Source: Trema orientale
Taxonomy: Eukaryota; Streptophyta; Magnoliopsida; Rosales; Cannabaceae
Length of the DNA stretch: 64,000 nucleotides
Reading direction: 5' to 3'
Assembly (NCBI GenBank): GCA_002914845.1
Contig: JXTC01000115.1
Coordinates: 225,530 to 289,529 of the forward strand
Each line of letters starts with the position of its first letter. Position 1 is the stretch's first letter. Shown here in pieces: positions 22,449 through 32,753 of the stretch. The notes below the pieces were generated by a model. That model searched no databases. It worked only from the letters and a program-made list of their open reading frames with translations, and was not told where the DNA came from. The translations under genes and the position numbers were made by a program.

Positions 22449-22613
22449 GGACTAATTTAGGCCAAAATGACCTTTTTATGCATTTTTTGAAAAATGACAA
22501 TTTTAAGAGTGTCAATAACGTCTTGACCTATGATTTTTTATGGTCAAGAAGTCTTTGACAGTCCGAAAATTATATAAAAATGCACAAAAAGTCATTTTGG
22601 CCCAAATTAGCCC
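22449..22613. mobile_element. Small palindromic MITE-like element
   Basis: The left arm GGACTAATTTAGGCCAAAAT...TTTATGCATTTTT (22449-22487) and the right arm ending AAAAGTCATTTTGGCCC...TAGCCCTA (about 22575-22613) are inverted copies of about 40 bases. The loop has a second small inverted pair, GTCTTGACC / GGTCAAGAAG. Confidence 0.7.
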
Positions 22614-22895
22614 TATTTATGTCATTTTCTCGTAAGATTACCCTTGTAAAACCACCCAAAAATGCTCATGCCATTTTTTCACTTTCTTTCATTCGTTTTT
22701 ATTGACCTCGTCCATCTCCTCTCATTTTTGTTTTAAAAAACGTTTTTTTAATCAAATCATGAATTAAAGCAAAAAGGTGATCAAAGAAAAGTTTTTTGTA
22801 AAAGAGTCCTAAAATGCTCATTATTTCCCAATACTACTATTCATGTTACTTTCTCAAAGGAATAAGCGGAGCTAGTATAAGATAGATTATACTGT

Positions 22896-23310
22896 GAGAA
22901 ATTTGATTTTATATGATAAAGTTTCAAAAAATTGAAAAATCTCGGATTTCATAAATTCTGTATAAAATATCAAATTTATTAAGAAAAATATCACTTTCAA
23001 AATATTAAGAAAAATACCATATTTTTCACTAATTGATGAGGTACTTGAGGTAACCGAATTAAGTTAATTGAGGTAAGAAGACTAGTTACCTCAAGGAATT
23101 TGACTAGTTCCTAGATAACCTTTGGAAAATAACAATCTTGAAGAAAAAGTGATATTATTATAAATAATGTTGTAATGTGATAGATTTCTAAATAAATTAA
23201 AAGTGATATTTTTCAAAAAAATAAAGGATTTTCCAAAAAAATTCAGCTCATTTAAGTTTTTTCAAGAATTTTGGACACTTATACCTATCTTTTCAAAAAT
23301 AATACAAAAC
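22896..23310 (-). repeat. Dispersed repeat A, copy 5 (inverted, diverged)
   Basis: Begins GAGAAATTTGATTTTATATG and has a worn GGTAACCG/AGTTACCTC centre near 23040-23120. Same orientation as copy 4. Confidence 0.55.
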
Positions 23311-23394
23311 ATACGACCTCCAAAAATTAATTAACATATCATATACATTTTCTGGTGATATTTTTCTAAATACTCAACTAGAAATTGATTACTC

Positions 23395-23790
23395 AAAATT
23401 GGTTTCTCGTTATTAATAAAACTTAATTTGGTTTTTCTGATTCTAGTTATTAATTTCTCTGATAAACAAATTGTTTTTTTTTACTACTATCATTGGTTTC
23501 TCCGGTTATTTCTAAAAAATAATTTGGTTTCTTAGTTTTTGATAACTAAATTAGTTTTTTCTGATTCTAGTTCTTGGTTGCTTTGATAAATAGATGATTT
23601 CTTTTATTAAAATTATTGGTTTTTCTCTCATTGAGAAAAAAAAAAAAAAACAAATTTGATTTCTCAGTTTTTAGTAACAAATTTAGTTCATCTGATTCTG
23701 GTCATTGATTTTTGAGATAAACAAATGGTTTCTTTCTATTACTATAATTGGTTTCTTTGGTAACTAGATTAATTTCTCTAGTAAAAGCAT
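23395..23790. repeat. Tandem repeat, about 125-base period, three units
   Basis: TTGGTTTCTC...GATAACAAATTTAGTTTTTCTGATTCTAG...GATAAACAAATGGTTTC recurs from about 23395, 23525 and 23648. Units differ by many substitutions. No ORF. Confidence 0.65.
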
Positions 23791-24021
23791 CCAATTCAAT
23801 AATGTTGAGATTTATGAGGTAAAGAAGCTAAATCTTCTACATACGCAAAGTTTCAAATATACTAGATTATAACTAAAAAGTAAATTCAAGTTTCAACTGA
23901 AGCTTTTGGGTTAAATTTGTTCATATTCTTGAACCTTCTTCTTCCAAATTATTTCACTTAGCGATTTTTGTCTTGACACGGACTTAGAATAAGACACAGA
24001 GAGGGAAAAAAAAAAAGTAAA

Positions 24022-24024
<3 letters not shown>

Positions 24025-24062
<38 letters not shown>
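24025..24062 (+). repeat. (CT)19 microsatellite
   Basis: Uninterrupted CT dinucleotides. Confidence 0.97.
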
Positions 24063-24063
<1 letters not shown>

Positions 24064-24316
24064 GAAAAATGCTAACACATATGCCTGAATAGGTAAACCC
24101 ATATCTGACCTATCAATCGCTACATCGTCGTACTGTTATTGAAACGAGTCAGCTTCGTCCTCGATATGAAGCTGAACCTCTGTGGAAAGCTGCCAGAAAC
24201 TCCCACTTGAGCTCGACCTAGCTCTGCGCTACATCACCACCTAAGACCGAAAAAACCAAAATGAACCGTTGAAAGATTCGATTACTTGAATTTTAAAATA
24301 TATAGAAGGATAGAGG

Positions 24317-25725
24317 TTGTTAGCCATAAATTTAGGATAAGCAAGCCATGTTTGTAGGGATGGTTATCTGACTGGTTGGCAGTTATTTTGTTTTTGAATT
24401 TGTAGTTTGTCAGAATTGGTTGTTATAGTTATTTTTTATTTCTAGGATTTTCTACCTATAAGTGGAACACACCTCTGTATAGTAAAAAATATAATATATA
24501 GAGAAGATAATATTTCTATATTTGTATTTATGGTATCAGAGCCAAGTTTCCCATTGGAACTGGTTTTTTTTTTCCCTCATAATTTGTCGTTGATTTCCCA
24601 CTAAAATCAGTAACCTGTTTTTCCTCTATTTTGTTACAAGAAAACAAAGTAGTTTTTCTAACTTGTAATAAAAACAAGTCTTCATTATTTCTCTTCATCA
24701 ATACTTATACCATTATGTCCGGAGTTAACACAGAGGCAATGTTGGGCAATAATTCTACAACAAATTTGCGAGTTCTAGTAGCTTGTTCATGCAATCCATC
24801 GCTCTAGATTACTACCCACAAACTGAAAGGACAAAACTACCTCCAGTAGTCCCAATCAATGAAGATGTTTATTACTGGATGCGGAAAGTTTGGTTATCTG
24901 ACTGGAACCATAGCGAAACTAACAACCAGTGACCAACGGCTCTGTTTTCATAGGAGATTGAAAACGCAAAGTTGATGGCTTGTTTATTAACTCAATAGAG
25001 CCAGAGATTAGTTAAACCTATCTCTTTCTCTCAATCGCTAAAGAGATATGGGATATTATGGCTGAAACTTACTATGATCGTGGGAATGCAATACAAGCAT
25101 TTGATCTTAAAAACCGACCTAGGGAGATCGAGATATTTCAAAGTACAATAGTGAAATTGAATGGGAATGCCCCAGAGATAATGCTCGCTGTCAAAAGCCG
25201 CTGGAAAAAGAGAAACTTTATCATATTCTTTTTGGGCTTAATTCTGAATTTGAGGAAGCAAAGGGGAGAGTGCTTGGAAAGGAACCATTCCCATTCATTA
25301 GGGAAGTGTTTGCGTACATCTGAAAAGAAGAAAGCAGAAAGAGCATAATGATGGGTAGATCTCATACTAATAATACAGTGGAGATCTCAGCACTACTAAC
25401 TAAAACACCATAAAAGGCCATGACTGGAGGTTCTTAGCAATATATAAACCAAAGAGGAAAGAATCGTGGCACTCGGTTATGGTGTGACTACTGTAACAAG
25501 CCAAGACACAAATAAGAAAACTGCTGGAAACTTCATGGGAAACTTGCTAATCAAAACTAAAGAGTTTTTAAAGGTACTAAAAAAAACTCAAATTATAATC
25601 GTGCCTTCTAGACTGAACAAAATAGAGATTTACAACATGAACTTTCAAATAAACCAGAGAAAGAGACAAGAGAACCCAAATGCCCCAATGCTCTTTGTTT
25701 CTCAAATCATTTCTCAGACCAAATG
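24317..25725 (+). mobile_element. Ty1/copia 5' fragment: LTR, PBS and dead gag
   Basis: A likely 5' LTR of about 210 bases (TGTTAGCC near 24317 to about 24529) is followed by TGGTATCAGAGCC (24531-24543), the tRNA-iMet primer site. Then a copia-type gag can be traced through several frames: KLKGQNYLQ near 24820, GKFGYLTGT near 24880, then SIEPEIS and AKEIWDIM (about 24995-25060) and ETYYDRGNAIQAFDL, the UBN2 pattern. Near 25466-25540 comes a CCHC knuckle, CDYCNKPRHK, a stop, then ENC. Stops and shifts exclude a working protein. Protease, integrase and RT are not seen after 25725. Confidence 0.75.
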
Positions 25726-26862
25726 ATTTATCTTACACCGTATTTTTTTTTGGAATTATTTATCTCTACATCGTACAGAATTTTAATCATTTTCAGATGT
25801 CGTATGTTTGCCATTATTTTCAAAAAAATCGTGAAGAGTATCTTTTTCCCATTTTTCAAGTACTTGGACTTTTGGCTTTGGAGTTTTTGTAAGAAGACCT
25901 TATACTTTTGGTCTTGCTTGGGTTCTTGTTCAGTTGAATCTTGTAGTAGTAATGGGCCAACTAATCCAAACTTGTAAGATGGCATGCTAGAGAGAAAGAT
26001 TTTGGAGAAAATTAGGTGGATGACCAATTTTATAAATTAGTTTAAGTAGATGTCTATATTTTAAAAGTTATAGTTAAATATATTGTATTTCTATTTTTGT
26101 CATTGATGAATTGGATATTTAACTATAAACTTTTGAACTTAGTCCTACACTAAGTTTTGAGCTAAAAAATAGTCAAATAACTAATCAACCTAAGATATTA
26201 AAAATTAGTAGAACAATACCACTTATTAGACCAACTAATTATTCACGATTATTATCATATACTATTTTTGCTATGATTTATGTCACATCTTTTTTAAAAA
26301 CGAATTGTTTATTGGTTGGGCCCACTCAATTCAATTTGATCGGACGTAGAATGTTAGATGTTCAAAGTGGGAGTTAATAATGTACATGTAAAAAAAAAAT
26401 AATAATAATTATATTGTTAACTTTAATTCATGTGCCCTAAAAATTGAATTATTTTTTAAAAGATCTAGACATTAATTTTTCAGGTCAATTGTTAGTATGA
26501 ATCACTTATTAGCTGGCTTGATTGTCTCCTAGTGGTGACTATGTTACATAGCTGGCTCATGGTCACCTGTTTAAATGCAGTAAGAATAAAATACAAAATT
26601 ATAATTTTGAATTCTTAACTAATTATCAAATTAAATAACCATACAGGATTTTATTTCTTGGAATTTGTGGATTATTCTTTTGTTTCTTTTGCACGTGATC
26701 TAACCAAACACCAATAAGTGTTAGTAGTATTTTCTTTCTTACTCTCTTTTATATTCTTCTCAATATTTAGATTCTAGTAACTTTTTGTATTATTAAATGG
26801 GAGATTTTTTTTATAGCATTCACATTTTAAGTAATAAGACATAAGAGGATAAAAGAGCTACT
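25726..26862. other. Non-coding DNA
   Basis: No supported gene. Around 26000-26090 it carries a single arm resembling the MITE at 8183 (GGTGGATGACCAATTTT, GTAGATGTCTATATTTTAAAAG). Confidence 0.55.
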
Positions 26863-26911
26863 AGCTAGTGCTCCTCTTATTACCAAAAAAAAAAAAAGCT
26901 AGTGCTCCTCT
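26863..26911 (+). mobile_element. Micro retro-insertion with 15-base target duplication
   Basis: AGCTAGTGCTCCTCT occurs at 26863-26877 and again at 26897-26911. Between the copies are 19 bases, TATTACC plus 12 A. This is the layout of a target-primed insertion in which almost only the A-tail was copied. Confidence 0.8.
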
Positions 26912-26976
26912 AGCCGGACTTTTTTTCCACCTTATTCTCCTCATAAAGTTCAAAAATTTTCCTTTTTTGGATACAT

Positions 26977-27036
26977 ATAAATGAAGTTCAGTTCCCTAAA
27001 AAAAAAAAAAAAAGCAACAAATAAATGAAGTTCAGA
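26977..27036 (+). mobile_element. Micro retro-insertion with 15-base target duplication
   Basis: ATAAATGAAGTTCAG occurs at 26977-26991 and 27022-27036. The 30 bases between read TTCCCT, an A-run, then GCAACAA. Confidence 0.75.
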
Positions 27037-28035
27037 ACTTTATTAGTCTGTTATCCCCAAAATTCGGAATTTGGAGACGTTTTAGCATAGATATGGGATA
27101 CGTAGGCATAGCTTTTGCTCTCAGTTTGCTCGCAAACCAAGCTCTACTGAAATGTATGTTTTTGGGACTAGTTGTAAAGCACCTCACATGCATACTAATC
27201 CACATTCTTTCAATATAAGAGAGTAGATACCTTTTCAGAATTCCAGATTATGATCAACCAGAACATGTATAGTTAATTAGATATTTTCCTTTGTTTATAC
27301 ACAAACTCTTCTACATAACCGAAATATATTCTAAATGGTACCTAACCCATGAGAATAAGGCCGCCTTCTTTTTAATCATTGAGAAAAAGCGCCAATACAC
27401 AGAAGAAATTCTTTGTTGATACTTAAAATTCTTATTGTATGGTACTTTTTTTTTTTTCGGGAAACGATCGAATACGTCACATGTGACAATGTAGCTCCAC
27501 ATATTCAGGGCAACAATACATAACTCTTCATTTACTGAATTTATAAAGATATAGGTCATGGGGCAGGAGATCATGGCACTCTAGCCGGCAAAACATGAAA
27601 TCAAGGCTTCTCATGTTTCCCATAAAAGTTTCGAATCCGAGAGTACTCGATCTTCTTCATCATTTTATCATAACTAATTCATTTGAAATCTACCACGTGT
27701 TGCTGCAAGACTGCTCATGAGACTTTGAAATAATCAATTCTTATTTATAATTAAAGTTTAAAACGTACGAGAGTATCGCATAAAATCATGACATGAGATC
27801 ATATGCCTCTAATTATACGAATCTTCGTAACTGCACTTTAGTTTAAAGTTCCTCCCTTAGCTGGCTCTTAATATTTTAACTTTAAAATTGCTTTATTAAA
27901 AGTATACGTAGCAGGTAATTAGAGTTCATATCTCCTATTTGTAAGGGTTGGTGTCTCAAGTATGTAGTAGACGTTATAATATAATAATTCTACTATATTT
28001 ATGTTATTAAATTAAAAATGATGTGTCATGATGCG
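27037..28035. other. Upstream region of UGT-A
   Basis: From about 27541 to 27870 it shares scattered but ordered similarity with 39330-39916 upstream of UGT-C (AGGAGATCATGGCAC; CTACCACGT...TTGC.GCAAGA; ACGAGAG; TACGAATC), indicating a common ancestral promoter. No ORF is supported. Confidence 0.55.
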
Positions 28036-28046
28036 ATATATATATT
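28036..28046 (+). promoter_or_regulatory. Possible TATA box of UGT-A
   Basis: GATATATATAT about 100 bases before the ATG. Position fits, but the DNA here is AT-rich. Confidence 0.4.
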
Positions 28047-28144
28047 TTGAACCTAAAGAGAAGTAGATGTATTTATTCAAAATTCAAGCAAGCCATAAGT
28101 TTAAACGATCCGTCGTTTGATTCCACTACTAAAACAAATTGTAC

Positions 28145-30367
28145 ATGGAGAATCAAGGGCAACAAACAATTCCTCGAGTTCTCATCTTTCCCCTGGCAGC
28201 TCAAGGACATGTCAACTCCATGCTCAAGCTCGCCGAGCTTCTTGCTCTGGCAGGCCTCCATGTCACCTTCCTCAACACCGATCACATCCACAATCGCCTT
28301 ATTCGGTACACCGACATTCAAACCCGGTTCTCGAAATACCCGGGATTTCTGTTCAGGACCATCTCCGACGGCCTTGAGGAGGACCACCCTCGAACCGGTG
28401 AGCGGTTCATGGAAGTGGTATATTCGCTGAATGAGAAGACCAAACCGGTTTTGAGAGAGATGCTGGTATCGGGTAAACTTGGTTCAGCTGATACTCCTTT
28501 GGTTACTTATATCATATCGGATGGGATCTTTGGTGGGTTTACTATAGACGTAGCTGAGGAGCTTGGTATTCCCATTATTCATTTTCGGACCGTTGCTGCT
28601 TGCTGCTTCTTGTCTTACTTTTTCTTTCCTGATCTCGTTGAATCCGGCGAGCTTCCTATCAGAGGTAACCCATTAGTTTAATTATATCATTCATTGTTAC
28701 TGTTTTGGCATGTATTAGACCGTTTTTGATGCAAATTCCAATATGCTATTTGTATACTGTTATTCGGTCAAAAGCTTGTCAAACATGCTATTACCATTTT
28801 AGACCATCAATCAGTTTAAAAGCTTTTATATATATGAAAAGAAATTAGAAAATCATTATATGATATTACCAAATATTTGACGTGACATACTTGTTGCAAA
28901 ATTTGCCAAGTATAGTCGCAAATATGATATTGTATTAAAGATTTTTAGTACAGGAAAATTTCATTAACATCTCTTTACTAATTATAGCAAATTTTGTAAT
29001 GATAGCTTTTCGATCTAAAATAATTATACCGACACTCACTCGGGTATTAAAGGGAAACGAAAAATCAATAAAAAGAATTTGTTATTTATTGAAAAATTTG
29101 TGCTATTATTTTTTTAACTGAACAAATAACTATCATTTAATAGAAGTTATTCATATTCAAAAGAAAAGGAAAAATTAATGATAAAAGATAAAATATAAAA
29201 TGTTATTAAAATTTGACTAGTAGAGAGTCCATGTGTTTTTTCCTTAAAAATAAAAAAAATTATGTTTATTTTAGGAAGTGTCATAGTAAATAATTCTGGT
29301 TTTGATGTTCATAACTGCTTGTAAGCGTTATTCTAGAAAATTACTATAGTGTTAAACTTTGTTATGAATCTTGTAATAGTAGAGACTAATTGGACACTAT
29401 TTACTGAAACGTCAAAAATGAAGGGAAAGAAGACATGGACAGACTCATAAAGAGTGTGCCAGGAATGGAAGGTTTTCTACGGTGCCGAGACTTGCCTGGT
29501 TTCTGCCGAGTGAGCGATGCAACGGATCCATGTTTTCGAATGATTCCCCAGGTGACCAACCAAAGCCGTCGAGCCCGAGCCTTGATACTAAACACATTTG
29601 AGGACCTTGAAGGCCCAATAGTCTCTCGCATTACCAAGTTCTGCCCCAAAATCTACACCCTTGGACCTCTCCATGCCCACCTAAATGCCAGGCTGGCCAA
29701 TAATACTAATGGATCAACGAGTCAATCTTCCAACGGCCTCTATGACGTGGACCGAAGCTGCCTCACTTGGCTCGATTCTCAGCCTCTAAAGTCTGTTATC
29801 TATGTCAGTTTCGGTAGCATTACTGTCTTCACAAAACATGACCTAATGGAGTTTTGGTACGGTCTGGTTAATAGCAAGCAGCGATTTTTGTGGGTCATAC
29901 GGCCAGACTTGGTCGAGGGAGAAGGCGGGGATGGCACGGTCCCGGTGGAGCTAGCGGAGGCGACGAGGGAGAGAGGGTACATGGCGGGTTATGTCCCACA
30001 AGAGGAGGTGCTGGCACACCGGGCTGTGGGCGGGTTTTTGACCCACAGCGGATGGAATTCGACGTTGGAGAGTATAGTTGCAGGGGTACCAATGATCTGT
30101 TGGCCATATTTTGCTGACCAGCAGATCAATAGTAGGTTTGTGAGTGAAGTGTGGAAGTTTGGATTGGACATGAAGGATGTTTGTGATAGGAAAGTTGTGG
30201 AAAAGATGGTGAATGATTTGATGGTGGAGAGGAGAGAGGAGTTCGAGAAATCAACGGCTAAGATGGCTAAATTGGCGAAAAAGAGTGTGAGCGAAGGTGG
30301 GTCGTCTTATTCTAATTTGGGACGTCTTATAGAGGATATAAGGTTTACGGCCAAGTCAAGATCCTAG
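28145..30367 (+). CDS. UGT-A, family-1 UDP-glycosyltransferase (UGT709/7-DLGT-like), two exons
   Basis: Exon 1 is 28145-28664, the phase-1 intron 28665-29423 (GT...AG), and exon 2 29424-30367, giving 487 residues, a normal length. The ATG at 28145 is chosen because MENQGQQTIPRV matches the paralogs. The enzyme should transfer glucose from UDP-glucose to a small acceptor in the cytosol. Visible marks: the catalytic His in AAQGHVNSMLKLAELL, the partner Asp in YIISDGIFGGF, and the PSPG donor box with FLTHSGWNSTLESI and CWPYFADQQ. The PSPG box starts YVPQEEVL, with Tyr where Trp is usual, and has HR for HP. GLDMKDVCDRKVVEKMV near the C-terminus resembles the 7-deoxyloganetic acid glucosyltransferase-like (UGT709) group. 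The substrate is not predictable. First of four tandem paralogs. Confidence 0.93.
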
Positions 30368-30568
30368 ATCATGAGGTTTGGAAAAATATGAGCTCGATCT
30401 ATAATGTCAATTAATTGTTTAAAACTCTGTCATTCAGTATTACTAGCTAGTGTCTATTTGAGCATTGATTGTTGTTTTTAATAAGTCATGTAATGTTGAG
30501 GGGTTAATCTTATTTTTGTCGAATAATAATAATTCCATTTTGAAGTTTGACTTTTACAATGTCCAAGA

Positions 30569-30640
30569 GTTGGTCCCTGACTCAAAAAATAAATAAATAA
30601 AATAAAATATAAAATAAAATACAAAAACGTTGGTCCATGA
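30569..30640 (+). mobile_element. Micro retro-insertion with decayed A-tail
   Basis: GTTGGTCCCTGA (30569-30580) recurs as GTTGGTCCATGA (30629-30640). Between them are 48 bases starting CTC followed by AAAATAAAT-type A-rich sequence. Same layout as 26863 but older: one mismatch in the duplication and T substitutions in the tail. Confidence 0.6.
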
Positions 30641-31170
30641 TTTTTTTTTTTNGTGTACCCAGATCGATTCATATCTCTTGCATCGTGTCCTACCTGGAGA
30701 CAACTGAAGACACTACCAGGAGATAGTTTCCTTTATGCAGCCTATAGATTGCATGTTGTGGTTGAGCTTATCTGTAGGGTGCCCTGTTGCTTGGGACGCT
30801 TTTGAGTAGTTCGCGTCGTTCTGCGACCTTGAGAAGTATGTTGCCTTTTTAGCGACAGGGGCTCCATTCTTAGTCGCCCCTTGACCAAGAAAGTATGTGC
30901 AACAGTACCACGGGATCGTGGTAGTAGCACATGGATCAAAAATTAGCTTTTTCTTTATTCTTCGGACTCTTGCTTTCTTGATAAAACTTACCACATATAT
31001 TAAAAGGATTTTTTAAGTTTTTCTTTTTTCCTTTGGGTTCAAAAAAAATATAGATTAGCTTTTGCTTTTTAGATTAACTTCATATTAAAATCTCTTATTT
31101 TTTTCATTTTTCACTTAAAAAATTAGAGTTCTTAAGGAATTATTTTAGAGTTCTTGAGGGGAAAAAGTTA
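30641..31170. other. Region downstream of UGT-A with single N at 30652
   Basis: A T-run ends in one undetermined base, after which the sequence (GTGTACCCAGATCGATTC on) is less AT-rich. A 93-codon minus-strand ORF at 30713-30994 has no recognisable domain and is probably chance. The N may be an assembly join. Confidence 0.5.
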
Positions 31171-31328
31171 GAGTGCGTTTGGTACAGGATTCGAATCTTA
31201 TTCTTCAAATTCAGAAACAGCTTTTATATAAAACGTTGGATGGAAAAATATTTTATCCTTCTAACTTTGTATATGAAAGTTGTTTATATATTTGAAGAAT
31301 AAGATTTAAATCCTTACCAAACGCAGCC
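31171..31328. mobile_element. Tourist-like (PIF/Harbinger) MITE
   Basis: 158 bases with ends GAGTGCGTTTGGTA and TACCAAACGCAGCC, about 40-base imperfect inverted repeats, and TTA on both sides (31168-31170, 31329-31331). The trinucleotide duplication and the GTGCGTTTGGTA end are typical of Tourist elements. Confidence 0.82.
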
Positions 31329-31331
31329 TTA

Positions 31332-32388
31332 CTTTCTAGGATTCTTGAAAAAGAAAAAGAGTCAAATTAACAAAAGAGATAGATGTTTAGAATTTACAAT
31401 ATATTCATTTATAATAATAAAAACTTAATCTAATTAAAGGTTTTTGATTTTTTAGATTTTTTTTTCAAAAAGTGTTTGGTTTTATTAATTGTATATTTGT
31501 GTCTGAGGGGTATGCTAAGAAAGAATAATTTAGTTGATAAAGAAGATACGTGCATTTATTACTATATGTCATCATTTATATTATTTCATATAAGGTTATT
31601 ATTGTCATTAATTAAAAATTAAACAATGGGTGGAAAGAGGGAAAAAAAAAAGAAAAGGAAAGAGAGTGGCAAAAGAGGGACCCAATAATTATTGTAATTT
31701 TTTAATTTCTTCATCTATCTATGATTAAAAACCGAAAAAAATATACAATATTTTGATTTATTTTCTATTTATCCATGTGTTTAATGAAGATGTTTGAAGG
31801 GTATAGTTAAAGAAAAAAAGGTTTACTTTACTTTTACCTCTGAATTATGTTAAATGTCTCACTATGCTTCCTCAACTATAGAAAGTTTCAATTTCAGCCC
31901 TTAAATTGCTAAAATCGTCATTTTTTTTTCAGACAAATATGCGGAAAATAAAAAACATAATAACTTTCAAGTGTCTGTGAATATCAAGATAAGTATTCGG
32001 GACTAAAATCTATTTGTCTAATAGAGTGACAATTTAGCAATTTATAAGGTAAAATTAAAACTTGTAATAATTCAAAGAATATTGAGACAATTTGCATAAT
32101 TTGAAGGGAGAGGATAAAAATAAACCCAAAAAATGTCTAAGGGCACGGTACAGAAATAAGGTTTCATACTATTTATTTGTTTAATGTAACGTATACGTGG
32201 AAATTCATGTCATTATACATAAGGATAGTTTTGTACGAAACAATGAATCATAATCAATCAGTGAAATTGGACAAAATAAAGGTTGATCAGTCATGCAAGT
32301 GGACGCGGCAAATAAAGTGGGTGCCCGCGTTTAATTATTCTCCCAAAACGAATATACAATTCTCTGGTTCTTATTTCCTCTAGGTCTT
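31332..32388. other. Upstream region of UGT-B
   Basis: AT-rich, no supported ORF. The 68-codon ORF at 32177 shows no family resemblance. Confidence 0.5.
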
Positions 32389-32396
32389 TATATAAA
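32389..32396 (+). promoter_or_regulatory. TATA box of UGT-B
   Basis: TATATAAA about 114 bases before the UGT-B ATG (32510), in a context of less extreme AT content than usual here. Confidence 0.55.
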
Positions 32397-32753
32397 ATGT
32401 TGCTCCTAACAAGTGGTAGATCTATTCATTCAAGCTTTGAAGCAAACCACAACTTCAAACGATTAACTTGGTCGTTTATTGCCACTACTCATCAAAAATA
32501 TTAGTCTACATGGAGCATCAAGGTCCACAAATTGTTCCTCGAGTTCTCATCTTTCCCTTGGCAGCTCAAGGTCATGTCAACTCCATGCTCAAGCTCGCCG
32601 AGCTTCTTGCTCTGGCAGGCATCCATGTCACCTTCCTCAACACCGCTCACATCCACGATCGCCTTATCCGGTACACCGATGTCGAAGCCCGGTACTCGAA
32701 GTACCCGGGTTTTATTTTCAGGACCATTTCGGACGGCCTTGAGGAGGACCACC

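Noticed and set aside
28139..28144. Upstream TTG start for UGT-A
   Set aside because: TTG is not a normal plant start and the ATG at 28145 gives the conserved N-terminus.
29800..30171. Antisense ORFs over UGT exon 2 (also at 38256, 49877, 63505)
   Set aside because: They occur at the same place in each paralog because they mirror the conserved coding strand; codon patterns are those of the UGT frame.
30713..30994. 93-codon minus-strand ORF after UGT-A
   Set aside because: No recognisable family, overlaps another ORF in a different frame, and lies beside a possible assembly join.
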